64,000 bases of DNA, taken from Cheiracanthium punctorium. Taxonomy: Eukaryota; Arthropoda; Arachnida; Araneae; Cheiracanthiidae. The position numbers were made by a program, and so were the translations under genes. Where the stretch lies: contig JAWZYV010014451.1 of NCBI GenBank assembly GCA_038373885.1, positions 310,001 to 374,000 of the forward strand. Reading direction: 5' to 3'. Position 1 is the stretch's first letter. Each line of letters starts with the position of its first letter. Positions 37,777 to 50,730 of this stretch are shown in pieces. The notes beneath the pieces are model-generated. The model was given only the letters and a program-made list of their open reading frames with translations. It was not told the DNA's origin and searched no databases.

Positions 37777-38419
37777 AACGTGACTTTCTGCAGTATTTAA
37801 TTCACCACTAATGTTTATGCATTATAAGAAAAAATATGCTAAAAATACAAATGCTGCTGAAACAGAAGATATAAAATGGACAATGAGCAGAAAAAATACA
37901 TGCCCGCAAAAAGAACTAGAAATTCTTCATAAGAGTTTTCAATTTCACTTAATGATTCTATCATGAATAAATGTAGTGACTTTCATTGTGATGAGAGCAA
38001 AGAAAAAGGATTTCTATCTCTGACAAATTAGAGCTGAATGAGGTTCAATTTGTTCTTACGTCCCTCATGGAACTTTAAAGAAATTCACAAAAATATGTCT
38101 ATTTGTACATAAACCAGGAAATAAAGAATGAAGCAATATATATTCAGGGACTAAAATATATAAAATAAGAGCTTTGAATTAGTTGAAAACGATTAATTTA
38201 ACATAAAATATAAAGTTTAAAAATCCTTAATGTCCAAACCCGAATTCACAATGAGCGATCCAGAATTAACATAAAGCTTTAGTTAAAATTGGCCGTTTGA
38301 GAAAAAATGCAAATCTCATGTGACTACAAGCTATAAGTAAAACATTTCATCTGCCATTTTTAGAGTACTTTTTATAGTGTAAAACATAAATGTATTGTTA
38401 CAATTACTGCATGTAACGA
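37777..38419. other. Non-coding, nothing recognised
   Basis: AT-rich gap between the solo LTR and the satellite-like array. Confidence 0.4.
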
Positions 38420-39860
38420 CTTAATTCATTTTCTATATACACTTAACAAATCTAGGTGGCCTACTATCGGTATGCCCACAATAGTACATCAATGTTTTTC
38501 TATGTTCATTTCTGATGCATAGAAGTGACCTAAATTTTAATTTTTTGAAATACATCACAATTATTTTTATACTAGCTTTAGTCGTAATCATGTGATGCGC
38601 GAACGAATATTTACGCATATTGAAATAATTTTCGCAAAATCTCAAAATCTAATCAATATTTCTTGAAAAACTGGAAGCCTAGAATTTAAGTTGAGTGACA
38701 ACCTATCATCTCACCAAATTTCGTTTCATTCCCTGAAGTCTTTATTTCTTGATGCTAGAAAAAATTTCAGCATTTTAAAACAATTTTCATAAAATCTCAA
38801 AATTTAATCAAAATATTTTAAAAATTCAACGCCTATAAATTCAGATTATCAACTACCTATCATATCACCAAATTTCGTATCATTCGTGTTAGTCGTTATT
38901 ACGTGATGCTTGAAGAAACATAAACGTATTTTGAGAGAATTTTCACAAATTCTCAAAATACAATAAAACTGTTTAAAAAATTGGACATCTATAGTTTATG
39001 CTGAACAACCATCTATCATGCGACCAAATTTCATATCATTCGCTTTAGTCTTTATTACGTAATGCGTGAACAAAGATTCACTCAGTTTTAAACCATTTTC
39101 GCAAAATATCGAAATCTCATCGATTTTTTTATAAATTAGATGCTTATAGTTTAAGGTGAGTGACCACCTATCATTTCACCAAATATCATTTTTTCACCTG
39201 AGCAGTTAATACGTGATGTGCGAACACAAATTTACGCAGTTTGAAACGATTTTCGCAAAATCTCAAAATTTAATCAAGATTTTTTAAAAATTTGACGCCA
39301 ATGTTTCAAGTTGAATTACCACCTATCATGATACCAAATATCATTTCAATCGCTTTAGTCGTTTTCACGTGATGCTCGAACACGAATTTACGCAGTTTAA
39401 AACGATTTTCGTAAAATCTCAAAATCTAATCATGGTTTTTTTTTTAAATCGGCGCCTATGTTTTAAGTTGAGTTACCACCAATCACGATATCAAATTTCA
39501 TTTGAATTGCTTCAGTCGTTTATACGTAATGCAAGAACACAAATTTACGCAGTTTAAAAGGGCTTTTGCAAAATCTCAAAATCCAATATAGATTTTTTAA
39601 AAATTCGTCGCCTATGTTTTAAGTTCAGCGACCACCTATAACGATACCAAATTTCATATCATTCGCTTCAGTCGTTTTTACGTGATGATTGAACAAAAAA
39701 AATGCGTCACGGACAGAATGACAGAATGACAGAACGACAGACAGACAAACTTTTTTAAAGGGTCTCATCGTATTCCCAGGTGCTTGAAACGGACAGAAAT
39801 CGCAAAATTTTTGAATTGCAAGAAATGTACAGACAAAAGTCTAATTTTATTTATATAGAT
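38420..39860. repeat. Satellite-like tandem array, ~155-bp unit
   Basis: The marker accaaatttc(g/a)tatcatt recurs at about 38713, 38868, 39019, 39177, 39333, 39489 and 39645, a spacing of 151-158 bp. Between markers each unit has tacgtgatgc, acgcagtttaaaacgatttt, gcaaaatctcaaaat and agttgagt-accacctatca. Units diverge moderately. The array ends in a short acagaatgac/agacagac simple repeat (39713-39750) and a unique tail to about 39860. Simple-repeat tails of this kind often mark the 3' part of a mobile element, so the array may be internal to one. A lone inverted unit lies at 1-165. Confidence 0.88.
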
Positions 39861-41282
39861 TATAGATGATTATTCAAACTCATACTTTAGGTATGAGTAT
39901 AAACAACCATTCAAAAATATTAAGAAAACTTCTCTAAATTGAAGAACTATCCTTAAGTGGCCCACTACTGGACCGTTTAATTCAAGTTATCTCTTTTAGT
40001 GACACTTTTACAAGTGAACTGAGATTATTTATTTATTGTTTTACAGTGAAGATTGAAACGAAGAAATGGCCTGAGTGTCTTATCACCTAGAGGCGTTTAA
40101 AATAGCTTCTTGATTCATTAATTCGACAGACATCCGAAAAATTCAATATATTTCTGAAATAAAGAAACTTTTTTTTTTAAATCTGTCAGAAAACCTGAGT
40201 ATTTATGTGTCTTTAAGTGTGATGAATATGGGATATACTTTCCGAGGAAAAAAATCAGTTGCATTATGTATTGTTGAAAATGCCGAAGCACTATTACAAA
40301 ATGATACGGGGATTTAAAAGCATTTGCTTTTTAACGTATGAAATAATTCATCCCATGTGCTTCGAACATATGACATTCTAAGCAGTATGATAAAAACAGA
40401 ACTTGTTCGTTCCAGCTCCATAAAATGATGGCTAAGTTATTGCAATATTCAAACATATGCTTATTAAAGTTTTAGAGGGTTTCAAACACGAGAAAATCTC
40501 AAAGTAGAAACATTAAAACGAATCATTTTTGAAAGGAATATACTAAACAAAACCATATTTAACAAGAAATACATCTGCTAAATATCTGTTAACGTTTTCT
40601 AAGTGCTCTGGAAAAAATAGTTTGTGCGTATGTTTTACGAAAATATTTCTAAAACTAATAGTACAATATTTGTGTTTGCACTGCTTGTAAGATAAAAGTT
40701 ATTTCAAACAATTTTGCTACTAAATTTGCTTAATTTTTTTCTCACATATACCTCCACATGAGATCGTACAGTCTACTTATGTGAGAGGCGAAATATTAAG
40801 TAACACATAACCTTCTTTATTAAGAATAATATTGATTCAAATAATAATTCTAATATTAAGTTGGGATGGGATTGTTGCTTAATGAAAATTTGAAGGCAGT
40901 ACGATGGGCTTGAGTAGGATGAAAATTTAAAGAATACATAAGTAGTGATGTAGTGAAAACATTTTTATAAATTGTTTGTAAGAACGATTCTCATAAACAG
41001 TTTCGTTATTTTTAATCATTTGGTGTGGAATAAAACAATTAAAAAGAATGCATCTATTTTTTCATCGTACTCCAACTCACCATCGTACAGCTACAAAAAA
41101 AAATGAAATACATTTCAAAGTTATACGGACATCATGATAAACTTTCACATTTAAACAAGGCATACAAACACATAAATTCATACATATATATAACAAAATA
41201 ATTGTCTTAAAATCTTCACATCTCCAAAATTGATATCTATCTATCTATCTATCTATCTATACACACACACACATATACACAG
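39861..41282. other. Non-coding; ATCT/AC microsatellite at 41235-41272
   Basis: AT-rich. A compound simple repeat, (ATCT)n then (AC)n, precedes the miniature element at 41283. Confidence 0.5.
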
Positions 41283-41453
41283 CGGCCAAGTACTACGGAA
41301 TATAATTAACCACATTTTTTAAACAATCATTTTCGGATTAAAGTATAGCAAAATTTTTGTACTACGCACGGGAGCTGGTTAGTATTTTGAAAAAAATATT
41401 AAAAAAATAAACTTTACAAAAAGTGGTTAATTCTATTCCATAGTAGTTGGCAG
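41283..41453. mobile_element. Miniature inverted-repeat element (171 bp)
   Basis: The left end reads cggccaagtactacggaata and the inverted right end ctgccaactactatggaata. Both continue into ...attaaccac, about 29 bp of matched terminal repeat. It has no coding potential, and a target duplication is not clear. Confidence 0.65.
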
Positions 41454-44400
41454 TTAGGTATACATGTAAATTATGTATCCATTGTCATACACCCACACAC
41501 ATATGTATACTAAATGTATAAGAAATAGCAAAAGTTACGAAATAGTTACAAATCCAGGCAGCAGTTTGTACCACTAGCCTTTATGAAAAGCATAAAACTA
41601 GCCTTTATGAAAAGAAAAATACAGTTTGAATGATACATCAGACAAATTTTACTTTCTAAAATCATGTATGATACCCCGGTGGCAAAATCATAGGCAATAA
41701 TAATAGATTTGAGAAAAATGAATATTCTTATGCTCTGCAAAACTCATTAGGCACCACCTGCATAAAAATACATAATAACGGTTCTATATCACTGCCTTGC
41801 TAAAGAGGCAGCATGTATATGAAATAGAAAAGCAGCATGAGTCTGCAAGTATTGATGTTAAAAGAAGACAAAAGAATCAGTCATACAAAAAGAAATACTA
41901 AAAGAAAAAAATTGGCATGTTTAAAATAAGATTTATAATTAATATTAATAGAAATAATGACAGTTAACACTTCTTGTTTATAGGTAGTGGTGTGATAGAG
42001 GAAAGTATGGTGCATTCTAACTATAAAAGCCATTATTACTGTATCCTGAAACGTTTTTTTTGATTTTGATGTAAGTAAGAATCACTAAAAAAAGAATTCA
42101 ATATGTTACCAAAACTTAAAAAAATAAATATTGATAAATCTATGAAGTAAAATATAGGCACTTATACATAAGTTTTTATAATGATTTTGTTATACATAAA
42201 TATATTAAGCTATATAGTTATTTTAACATTTTTCAATGTTTATATATTATATATTTTATTTTATTTTTCAGATTAACAAAGTTATATGTTAAAAAATTCA
42301 ATACAAATCTGACATTTTAAGGATTATTTCCTTTAAAATGTATTCTTTATGTGTGAAAGGAAATGCTGCTCACAGTATGTAAATTGCAAGATACAACTGC
42401 ATTTCTGTTTTCGTATACATCAACCTAAATTATTTATTTTTACTTTTCAAATGATCGTTAATCAAAAAAAGTAATCAAGTGACCGAAAAAGTTTTGCATT
42501 GTGTGAGTTGATATTTTGAAAAAAAGATATAATCAAAGTACAAGAACAATCAAATGCCTTGTTGCTTTTTTATATAAAATTGTATAATGTTTAAAGTATC
42601 CTATGAATTTTCACTAAACATGGTGTCCCAAAAGAAGTTGGCTTTTTCCCACCTTAAATGTTGATCACAGAATATACTATAATGATAATTTACAATGATA
42701 TTTAAAGTAGAAGGTGGAGAATTCAATGAATTTGATAAAATTGTTTGAGATATTTTGATTAAATACAATATCCCGCACAATAAAAATTAAATAAATAGAA
42801 CAAAATATTAAATAAACAAAAAATAGAAGTTCGTTCTTCAATTGAAAGGTTTTGTGCAAAAGCAAAATAACGCGAACTAAGTAACTGTGAAAAACGTAAC
42901 AGTAAACTGTGAAAAACGTGTGAGAATTCAATACAACTTAGCAAAACATGCGGCTTCAAACTATGGATGGGATGTCATAATTTTGGCACCAAGCGAGAAT
43001 TTTTTACTGCAAGATACTACTCCAAACTCGCGTGGGATAGAGCTACCTTCTGTTTGAAGCAAACCCTACAATTTTTTCGCTAATGAGATGATGACAAAAA
43101 TTTGAGTATGTTATCCTAAAAAAGTATCAAATATTTAAATAAATATATGTTTTTGAAACAACATTTAATGGGCTGTCAAAGAATAAAAAAAACATATTTG
43201 CCAGATAATAACGTTTCAGGGGTCGTACAGAAATCGTGGAAGAAAATAATGCTTGCTATAAACATTTACATTTAATCTTAAGCCCCCAGCAAATTTCTTT
43301 AAACATATATCTTTCTTTTATAATAAAAGCCTGACATTTTGTTTAGTACCTACTTGATGTATCTAACAGGCACATTGTACTAATTGGGAAAGTTTCGAAA
43401 GTTTTAATAGGATTCATAGAATCCTGTACCTGTTATTGTTAAACTTCATAATTAATTATACATGTCCACAATCAAAATTTAAATGAAAATGAAGTCATAC
43501 ATAATTTAAATGAAGTCATATATAGGAGGATTACCTGTATATATTGTTTACATGTATTATATATAACGTAAAAGGTATTATATAGAAGAAGAGGAGAGAG
43601 AATAAGGCAGTGCACCACGATTCCTCCGTGTATATTGGCTTTTGCTGGTTTAATGAAAATATATTTCAATTAAATTGTTTTTAATTAATATGGCTCCACT
43701 TACAATCTTAAAATACGTTTAAAGTTCGGGGAAAACTTAGTGCATAAAAAAAGCTTTCATAAAACCGAATATCTACAAAAGTAACACTGAAGAATATTTT
43801 GTTCCTTAATATTTTAAAATCATCACTGCTTGTCAAAAAATATGTTGACGTGAAAAACAGGTTTCTTATATAACAAAAGAAGAAATAAGCAGCAAGGATG
43901 TCTTATCAGCTGAAGATGTTTCGAGCAACTTCAAACTTCAAGATTTCAGAATGTTTTCTGAGGTATTTTTCAATTTATTCCTGTTAAAAAAGAAAGAAGA
44001 AAGGCATTCACTCACGTGTTTATATCTTCCAAACAAAATCGCCCACATTTTATTGTGGGTATAACAAAAACTCCGTTAGGTTCTTTAAACAAGTTTCAAG
44101 GTTCTCCAAGAGTGCTTGAAATTCAAGTTAGTATTTCAGAATATCATGTTCTGTTAAGAAGGAAAATTTTTGTCAGTCTCAGCTGAGATCTGTTCAAGCA
44201 CCTAACTACTTTAGGCAACTTAATTTCACAAATTATTTTCCACTCGTCTAAATGTCACATTTAGAGTGCAAGAGAAAAATAAAGTGCCATTGAGAAAAGT
44301 TATTAGAAAATCATATTCAAAGTAGGGATAATGAACGTAAATGTATTTTCATTTTTCATAATTATAAACGTTTTTCCCTACATTGTAATTCATGCAATTT

Positions 44401-44459
44401 GTGAAATCATGAAATCTGAGTTTGCATTACTGATATGTTACATTAAAACCTTGAAGTTA
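41454..44459. other. Non-coding, nothing recognised
   Basis: AT-rich; short frames at 41546-41740, 42677-42959 and 43472-43669 are low-complexity. A direct repeat, aaaactagcctttatgaaaag, occurs near 41575-41610. Another, aactgtgaaaaacgt, occurs near 42883 and 42905. Confidence 0.45.
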
Positions 44460-44930
44460 GTTAAAATCTAGGTTTTACCAAAATGACTTGGTGATACCCC
44501 AAAGTATGCTTTAATATGCTTTCATTGTCGTCAACTTTTCCGGTAAAACCTGGGAGTTGCCAACGCCTTGCGCTAAAAGCCACAAACGAGGAATTACTTA
44601 TATTAGGATTTTCCATTCCCAGATATATTGTGTTTGTACAATTTTCTTTGCAAAAGGTAAACTGGTTTCTTGTGTACATAGGGACACACTGTATGCAATA
44701 TATTGCCTAATTTAAAATTCTATCACAATTAATCCTTCGTTCCAGGCTTTTACCGAAAGGCGTTGGTATTTTCTAAGTTTTACCACAAAGTCTTAGCGAA
44801 GGGTCGAGATGGAATTATATTAATGCATATTACGGACTTTTACCAAGCCGATTTGCTAAAAGCAAGCTTTTACCGTTAAAACCTAGGATTTACCAGATTT
44901 CGGGTTTTTACTTTAAGATGCACATTATTC
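44460..44930. repeat. Cluster of TTTTACC / GGTAAAA motifs
   Basis: The 7-mer TTTTACC or its inverse, or a one-base variant, appears about eight times in 450 bp: near 44473, 44540, 44657 (variant), 44748, 44780, 44838, 44870 and 44890 (variant). aaatctaggttttacc at the left and aaaacctaggatttacc at the right are partly inverted. Subterminal binding-site repeats of a DNA transposon are one explanation. Nothing else is recognised. Confidence 0.5.
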
Positions 44931-45047
44931 TCTGAATAAAAGGTTTGTCCCTAAAACAGGAAAAGGGGTACTTACCCTACTAAAAAATACTGACAAAATC
45001 ATTCTCACAAACCTATTCATAAAACATCCCAGAAATGAAAAGTTTAA

Positions 45048-45636
45048 CACTAGAATCGATGATATAATAGTTTGAGATATACCTAAAACCGCGATCAGTG
45101 TCAATTTGATTCATCTTATAAACTTCAAGTTGCAGTGCAAAAATAATACTATATTTGAACGGTAATGAATGACATTTGCTTAACCTTAACATTCATATAA
45201 AGGTTAATGTTGCATTAAAAGTTTAAAAAATTCTGTTACTATAATTATTATTAGTACTACGTCACTGAGGTAGGCATGCCTAAAACCGCAGGTAGGTCAA
45301 ATTGACCGAACTTGCAAACTTCACTTTGCAATGAAAATTCCATGATTGTGTATTATTATGCCATTACCTCCAATTCTATTAATGAAAATGAAATTTATTT
45401 AATTTAAGCTTCCAGACTCGAGGGAAGTTTTCGTCATAAAAGCACATTCTGCGGTTATAAGTATACATGTTAAAACACAAAAATAATTAAAAAAACTGAT
45501 ATAAGGTACTTAACTTTTAAAAAAATGTTTAATTACATAATATTAGAAAAAAGTCACAATTTTTTTCAGTTATTAACTTTATGAAAAAAAACAAGTTTGA
45601 TTTGGGGTCAAAATAACCCATCACGTGGTTCTAGTG
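45048..45636. mobile_element. piggyBac-like miniature element (589 bp)
   Basis: TTAA flanks at 45044-45047 and 45637-45640. The ends are CACTAGAATC and the inverse of CACTAGAACC, with 9 of 10 matching. Internally cctaaaaccgc occurs twice (about 45081 and 45280), each followed by gtcaa-type words and an acttca-tgca segment, so the left half contains a direct repeat. It has no transposase. TTAA plus CACTAGAA-type ends point to the piggyBac superfamily. Confidence 0.78.
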
Positions 45637-45640
45637 TTAA

Positions 45641-47914
45641 GGATTGCTTTTAATCTTTCTTTGCTTTGGTGTTCATTTGATCAAAATTATAGTTTTTTAT
45701 ATTATGCAAATTGCCAAAAATCAACAGACATTTTTGAAGAGACAAATTATTTTCAAACTTGAACCAAATTTTTACGTTTTCATTCTTGTCTTTTAAAGAC
45801 TGAATGATAAAGATTTCTATTCTGTAAATACTGCCACTGTCAAACATGGATGTTTGAATGAGCCACTGAGTACGGAATGTGGTAGAGGGCAACAGGAATG
45901 CAGTAAATAATGTTCAGAAGAAAAAAACGTTGCTGAAATTATTTATTAGTAAAAAATACTTCAAGAAACAATGTGATCACCATTTATTTTGTTCTCTTCC
46001 GTTATTTGAAAACTGAAAAGATGTAGAACATCTTTTTCAGATCTTATGTCACTTTCTTAATAATATTTTAAAAATAAATATTTAAATATTTTTACAGTAC
46101 AAATTATTTTTTGATGATAAATATTTTTTAAATGGGCAGGCACAACACTTTTTGCAACAACTAAGACCTGAACTACTGGCTATTGCATTACGGGGCCAAC
46201 TAGTAGGCAACCAGCGTTACTCGTTATGAAGGAACGGACAATTTAACACCATGCCCAAGCTGAGAAAGATTTTTAATTACTACACCACATAGGCGGGTTT
46301 GGCATCAATATGCAAACATTAAATTTAACCTGGTATGTTCAGAATATCATTATATAAAACAGAATGACAGTAAATATTTTTTTGAATATTTGAAAAGGAA
46401 TCAATATATGTTGCAAAATTTTCGTCGGAAAACATGTTCCTTTGAAAAAAAGTTTCCTACATCATACATGGAGTAATCCAGAAAGGTAGCTTATCAGTTA
46501 TATAGCTTCGAATATTTCATGCTTCGTAAATGTTGGTTCTTTTTCTAAACATTTTTCAATTTATTCCTGGATAAAAAAACTGAAAAAGAATTCACAAACA
46601 TGTTTATCACTCAAACAACACTGACTGCATTTTGTTGTTGGGTTAATAAAAACACGGTGAGGCGCTTTAAGGAAGTTTGAAAGTTCCTTAAGTGTGCTTG
46701 AAATTCAAGTGCAGTAATGCAGAATATATAAATTTTTTCATTCTCTTCTGAAATCTACTGAAGCATTTAAAATTCGAATATTCCCTCTCAATATCCTTTT
46801 TGCAATCATTCGAATGAAACATTTAGGAAATCGGAACTTTATAGACTGGATAGAAAAGTTCTAATCAAATATTATCGTGTTTGGGAAGAGCTTAAATTAT
46901 TTTTCCCATTCAATTAAATAGTTAATTATATCTTAGGCTATAATAGTTAATTATAGCCTTAAGATATAATAGTTAATTATATCTTAAAAATTCTATTTAA
47001 GTTTTTTAATATGTAATATGGGTAATGCGATTGTGAAGACACTGCATAATAGTACCTTTAAAAATGCATGATCAAAATTTGCAAATTATAATAACCTTTA
47101 AACTAATTGAACAATCCTTATGTATGATGTATCTTAATAAATTATCTTTTAAGCACTTTAAATTGCTATTATTTCCAGCTTACCCACTCACTTACCTCTT
47201 GCACAAATCAGGTTTTCGGGTTGGGGCACATTTTTAATCAAGTAACATAGGTGACAAACTTAAGTGACCTGCCTTTGTATTATGCATAATGAAATTCATG
47301 TAGTATGCTTCAAGATGTTTATAAGGCCAGTATCACGACAATTTGATATGCCATTTCTTTATTCTTGATAAGTAGGTTTTAAATTGGTAATGATAATCTA
47401 TATTTTTACTGCATTTATTTATATCCCTCCTGATCAATAAAAAATAGTTAGAATAAATGTAAGTATTTTAAAAAACTTGGTAAAATGATTAGTAAGATTG
47501 TTATATAAAAATGTGGGGTACAATGTAGACACACCCTTCTTACACACACCCAGGAGAACTGAAGAAGAAACAGCTTAAGAAATGCGTTCTTTCGGGAATA
47601 AGAATTTTTTTGCAAACTTCCGTGATGACTTAATAACACCAGCCTGCAATAATTTCTTGTTTTAAAAGTAATAGTTGTTTTTTGTGTATTTTATGTATAT
47701 ATAAAGGAGATGGAATGCAGATATCAAGTACGGTGGGGTGTTAACATGATGACCGATTACTAATGGTGTTTAAAAAGAGACAGTGATGTGGACCATAAAC
47801 GAAAAACCCGAATAAAAAGCTTCTTAACTTCAAGAAAAATACAAAAGTTATCATAATATTGTAAATGAACAGCATTATTGTGCTTAGTTAATAGTAACTA
47901 CAGTTTCAAACTAA
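45641..47914. other. Non-coding, nothing firmly recognised
   Basis: AT-rich. 46905-46985 has overlapping direct and inverted repeats of tagttaattatatctta/tagttaattatagcctta. No frame with a domain. Confidence 0.45.
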
Positions 47915-47959
47915 ATAGCAACTGTAGTTACAAACAACAGTTGTAACTACAGTTGCTAT
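47915..47959. repeat. Hairpin with 19-bp perfect arms
   Basis: atagcaactgtagttacaa (47915-47933), a 7-base loop, then the exact inverse (47941-47959). A further partial copy, agtaactacagttt, lies just upstream at 47893. Isolated; no gene beside it. Confidence 0.85.
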
Positions 47960-49044
47960 ATGTTTGCATTATACTGCATTTTGATAATTTTTTCATCGTC
48001 ATTTGTAAAAAATCCTTACGTGTTACATAAAATTTAGTTTGCATTTTGGAATGACATCATCATTGCTGATATAAATCAATTAAAATTTTACAAACAAGAA
48101 AAAAAACTTTTTTTTTGCAGGCTGGTGTAATCTAAATTTTGAATTATTTCAAAATTACTTATCCCTGCGTTGTTAAAATTGGAATTGCATTTCATATCGT
48201 CTATTTATTGATTACTATAGGCAACAAAGTTTTTGTCTGCATCTTTTTTGAATAGTCTATTATTATCAATTTTGAATCGGAAAAACGAATATGTAAAATA
48301 ATTTTTTTTTTATTAGATCTTGTTTTCGAGATACACGAAACCTTCCTGGAGAAATATGCACAACAGCCTATATATCGACCCAAAGGTAAATGAAAGAGAA
48401 AAAATCCTGTTTAATTAATATAATGCAACGGATCATATTTCATTAAACAATGTTCATTTGTTTCATAAAGCGGGTGTTAAGTTCAGCTTATTTCCGTAAA
48501 TGTTTCCTTTTGGCCTGCCTCTTGTACTGAAAGTTATGACGGAACTTCTCTTGTAATAATTCTTTAGTAGTTATCCATCATTGACTTTATTATTGACCTC
48601 ATATCTGCGTTCCATTGAAGAGATAACTTGAAACCTTTATCTGTGCTCATCACTTACAACTCCACAGTTTTATTTTTAAAATCAAGATGGAAAGGGAAGA
48701 AAATAAATTGTCAGAGACACATATTGAATACAAGGTCGCAGAGCTTTCGTAGGAGTCTTTTCGTCTTTTTCTGCTGCATAGAAATCCTCGTACCACACCT
48801 TTAAGGGCGTCCCAGGCTGTTTCCACCCAACCCTAAAATATTCTATCAAAGGCAAAGTCCTTTATAATTGTGAGTATTTAAAGGCCTACAGAAACTGCCT
48901 CCTTATCTTTTGTATCACTCAAATACCTTGGCAATTCCGCTCTAGGGTATTGGAACTTGTTTATGGAAACCACAAAGCTCTTCGTTATATCCAGTTAAAT
49001 ATGCAGGTGCAGGTGCAGAATCAGGATGTTAATTGGACTAGAAC
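47960..49044. other. Non-coding; composition shifts after 48700
   Basis: AT-rich to about 48700, then more balanced (48760-49040) with no open frame or motif that identifies it. It could be transcribed sequence upstream of the CpG cluster. Confidence 0.3.
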
Positions 49045-49215
49045 CCCTTTATACACAGGCCGACCGATCGGCCATATTGGGTCGAACTGGTGAAGCGGGG
49101 GATTGTTTTGCTTGGCGCGTTATCGCGTTCTTGGCGTCGTTTTCGTTACGAGTTCGCAATCTTTTTTGTATATCAGTTTGCGCGCTCAGTTTTGTGTTTT
49201 ACGCTTTTTTTTTTA
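49045..49215 (+). promoter_or_regulatory. CpG cluster with YY1-like core, possible promoter/first exon
   Basis: About 170 bp dense in CpG (ggccgaccgatcggccatat, ggcgcgttatcgcgttc, ggcgtcgttttcgttacg) stands out from the AT-rich background. It holds ggccatattgg, close to the YY1 core, and a small palindrome, ggccgaccgatcggcc. It is followed by a T-run and, near 49235, ggattggtaaaac, which could act as a weak splice donor. The open frame 49026-49250 carries no known domain. A host promoter or untranslated first exon is the inference. Confidence 0.35.
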
Positions 49216-50726
49216 AACATATTTACCTTATCGGATTGGTAAAACTTTAAGAAAGTTTATTTAATAGTTACACTTATATATATAATTTATATAAGAATTT
49301 TGGTCTGATTATTACATTTCTATACATAAAATAAATTTGTATAACAGTTATTAAACTTTAATCAGCAACCGTTTTTTTTTAATTATACAAGAATAAATTA
49401 ATAGTACTGAATAATCATAAAAGCAATAAACATAAGGGGATATTCCAGATAATTTATAGTAATTTTTTTGTTTTTTTAAAGGTGTTTATAATTGGTGTTT
49501 CAATAAGATTTAACTTCTTAAACATTTAAAATAGTTGAAAATATGCAGTACTTACTACCAGAGAAAACTTTGTTGAATTATACAATTATTAATTTTTTTC
49601 AGTTGTAGTTGTTTTAAATTTTAATTTAATGAAAATTTAAAACTGAAAAGCTTTCTATTGTTATTTTATAATGAATAACATTATTTATAACCGTAATTTA
49701 TAGGTCAAATAATTCTTTTGCTAAAAAAAACTCGTCCTAAATTTCGCATTATTGAACCTCAGCTGTTGCAATATTTCAATCAACGAAGAAATTTGTTAAT
49801 GTGTAGAGATTATTATTCTGCAGTTTTTAAATACTTAGTACATAAAATTTGGTTTGCAGTTTTAATAGATAACAAAATCAAGAACCTATCATAATATTCA
49901 ACTATTTTTAATTCATATATGTCCACACTGTTTTCATTGCATTCTCTAATTTTTGCCGATACCTACAGGAATAGTCAAATTCTCGAAATGAAGAATGACA
50001 ACTTTTCTTAGAAATTAATGTGTAAAAAGTGAAAATGTTATATCCTTATTTTACTTTGTAGAATTTGGATTTAAAGGCTAGGAAAATTGAATAACATTTG
50101 TTCAGACAGCAAAAATATATATTTTGTAGCTAATTTTATTTTCATTCATATGATCTTTAAAAATTTTGGCAATTCAGTTTACCTCCTCAATTTTTGTTTG
50201 CAGTAGGGGAGAATATGAAAAACCTTTACACTAGTTCCATAGTAAACTGTGGAAAGATTTTAAAACTTGTGGTTCAAAATTGTATAGATAGAAATAAAAT
50301 GCCAATGTGATTTTTCTATTTTGGAATATCTGAAATTTGAAGCCAAGATCACACAATATTTAATTGAAAAACTTGTAATATGGAAAATAAATATATAATC
50401 TTTAATATTTATACTACAACAGTAGCCAAGATCAATGAACAAATAAACATCGTTTTTCAATTTATTCATCCACATAAAATGAAAAAAAGAAATCAAGGTG
50501 TGGGGGGAGGAAATAGACAAGAAAGAGGCTAATTGACAAATGCAATCAAAATCTTTATTTTAAAATACAAGATACAAAATACAAGTTGTACAACTTTTAA
50601 ATGACTACCAAGATGACTCTAAGAAGCATAAATTTAATGCGCACATAATTCATCTTGCCACCTTTCCAACAAACGCAGTGGGTACTCCTCATATATCTAG
50701 AGTAGCTGTAGAAAAGAACAGGATCA
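49216..50726. other. Non-coding, nothing recognised
   Basis: AT-rich; T- and A-runs; a short low-complexity frame at 50260-50520. Confidence 0.45.
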
Positions 50727-50730
50727 GTAG

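Noticed and set aside
38420..39760. CRISPR-like array
   Set aside because: The spacing is regular, but the whole ~155-bp unit is repeated with no unique spacers, and the genome is eukaryotic.
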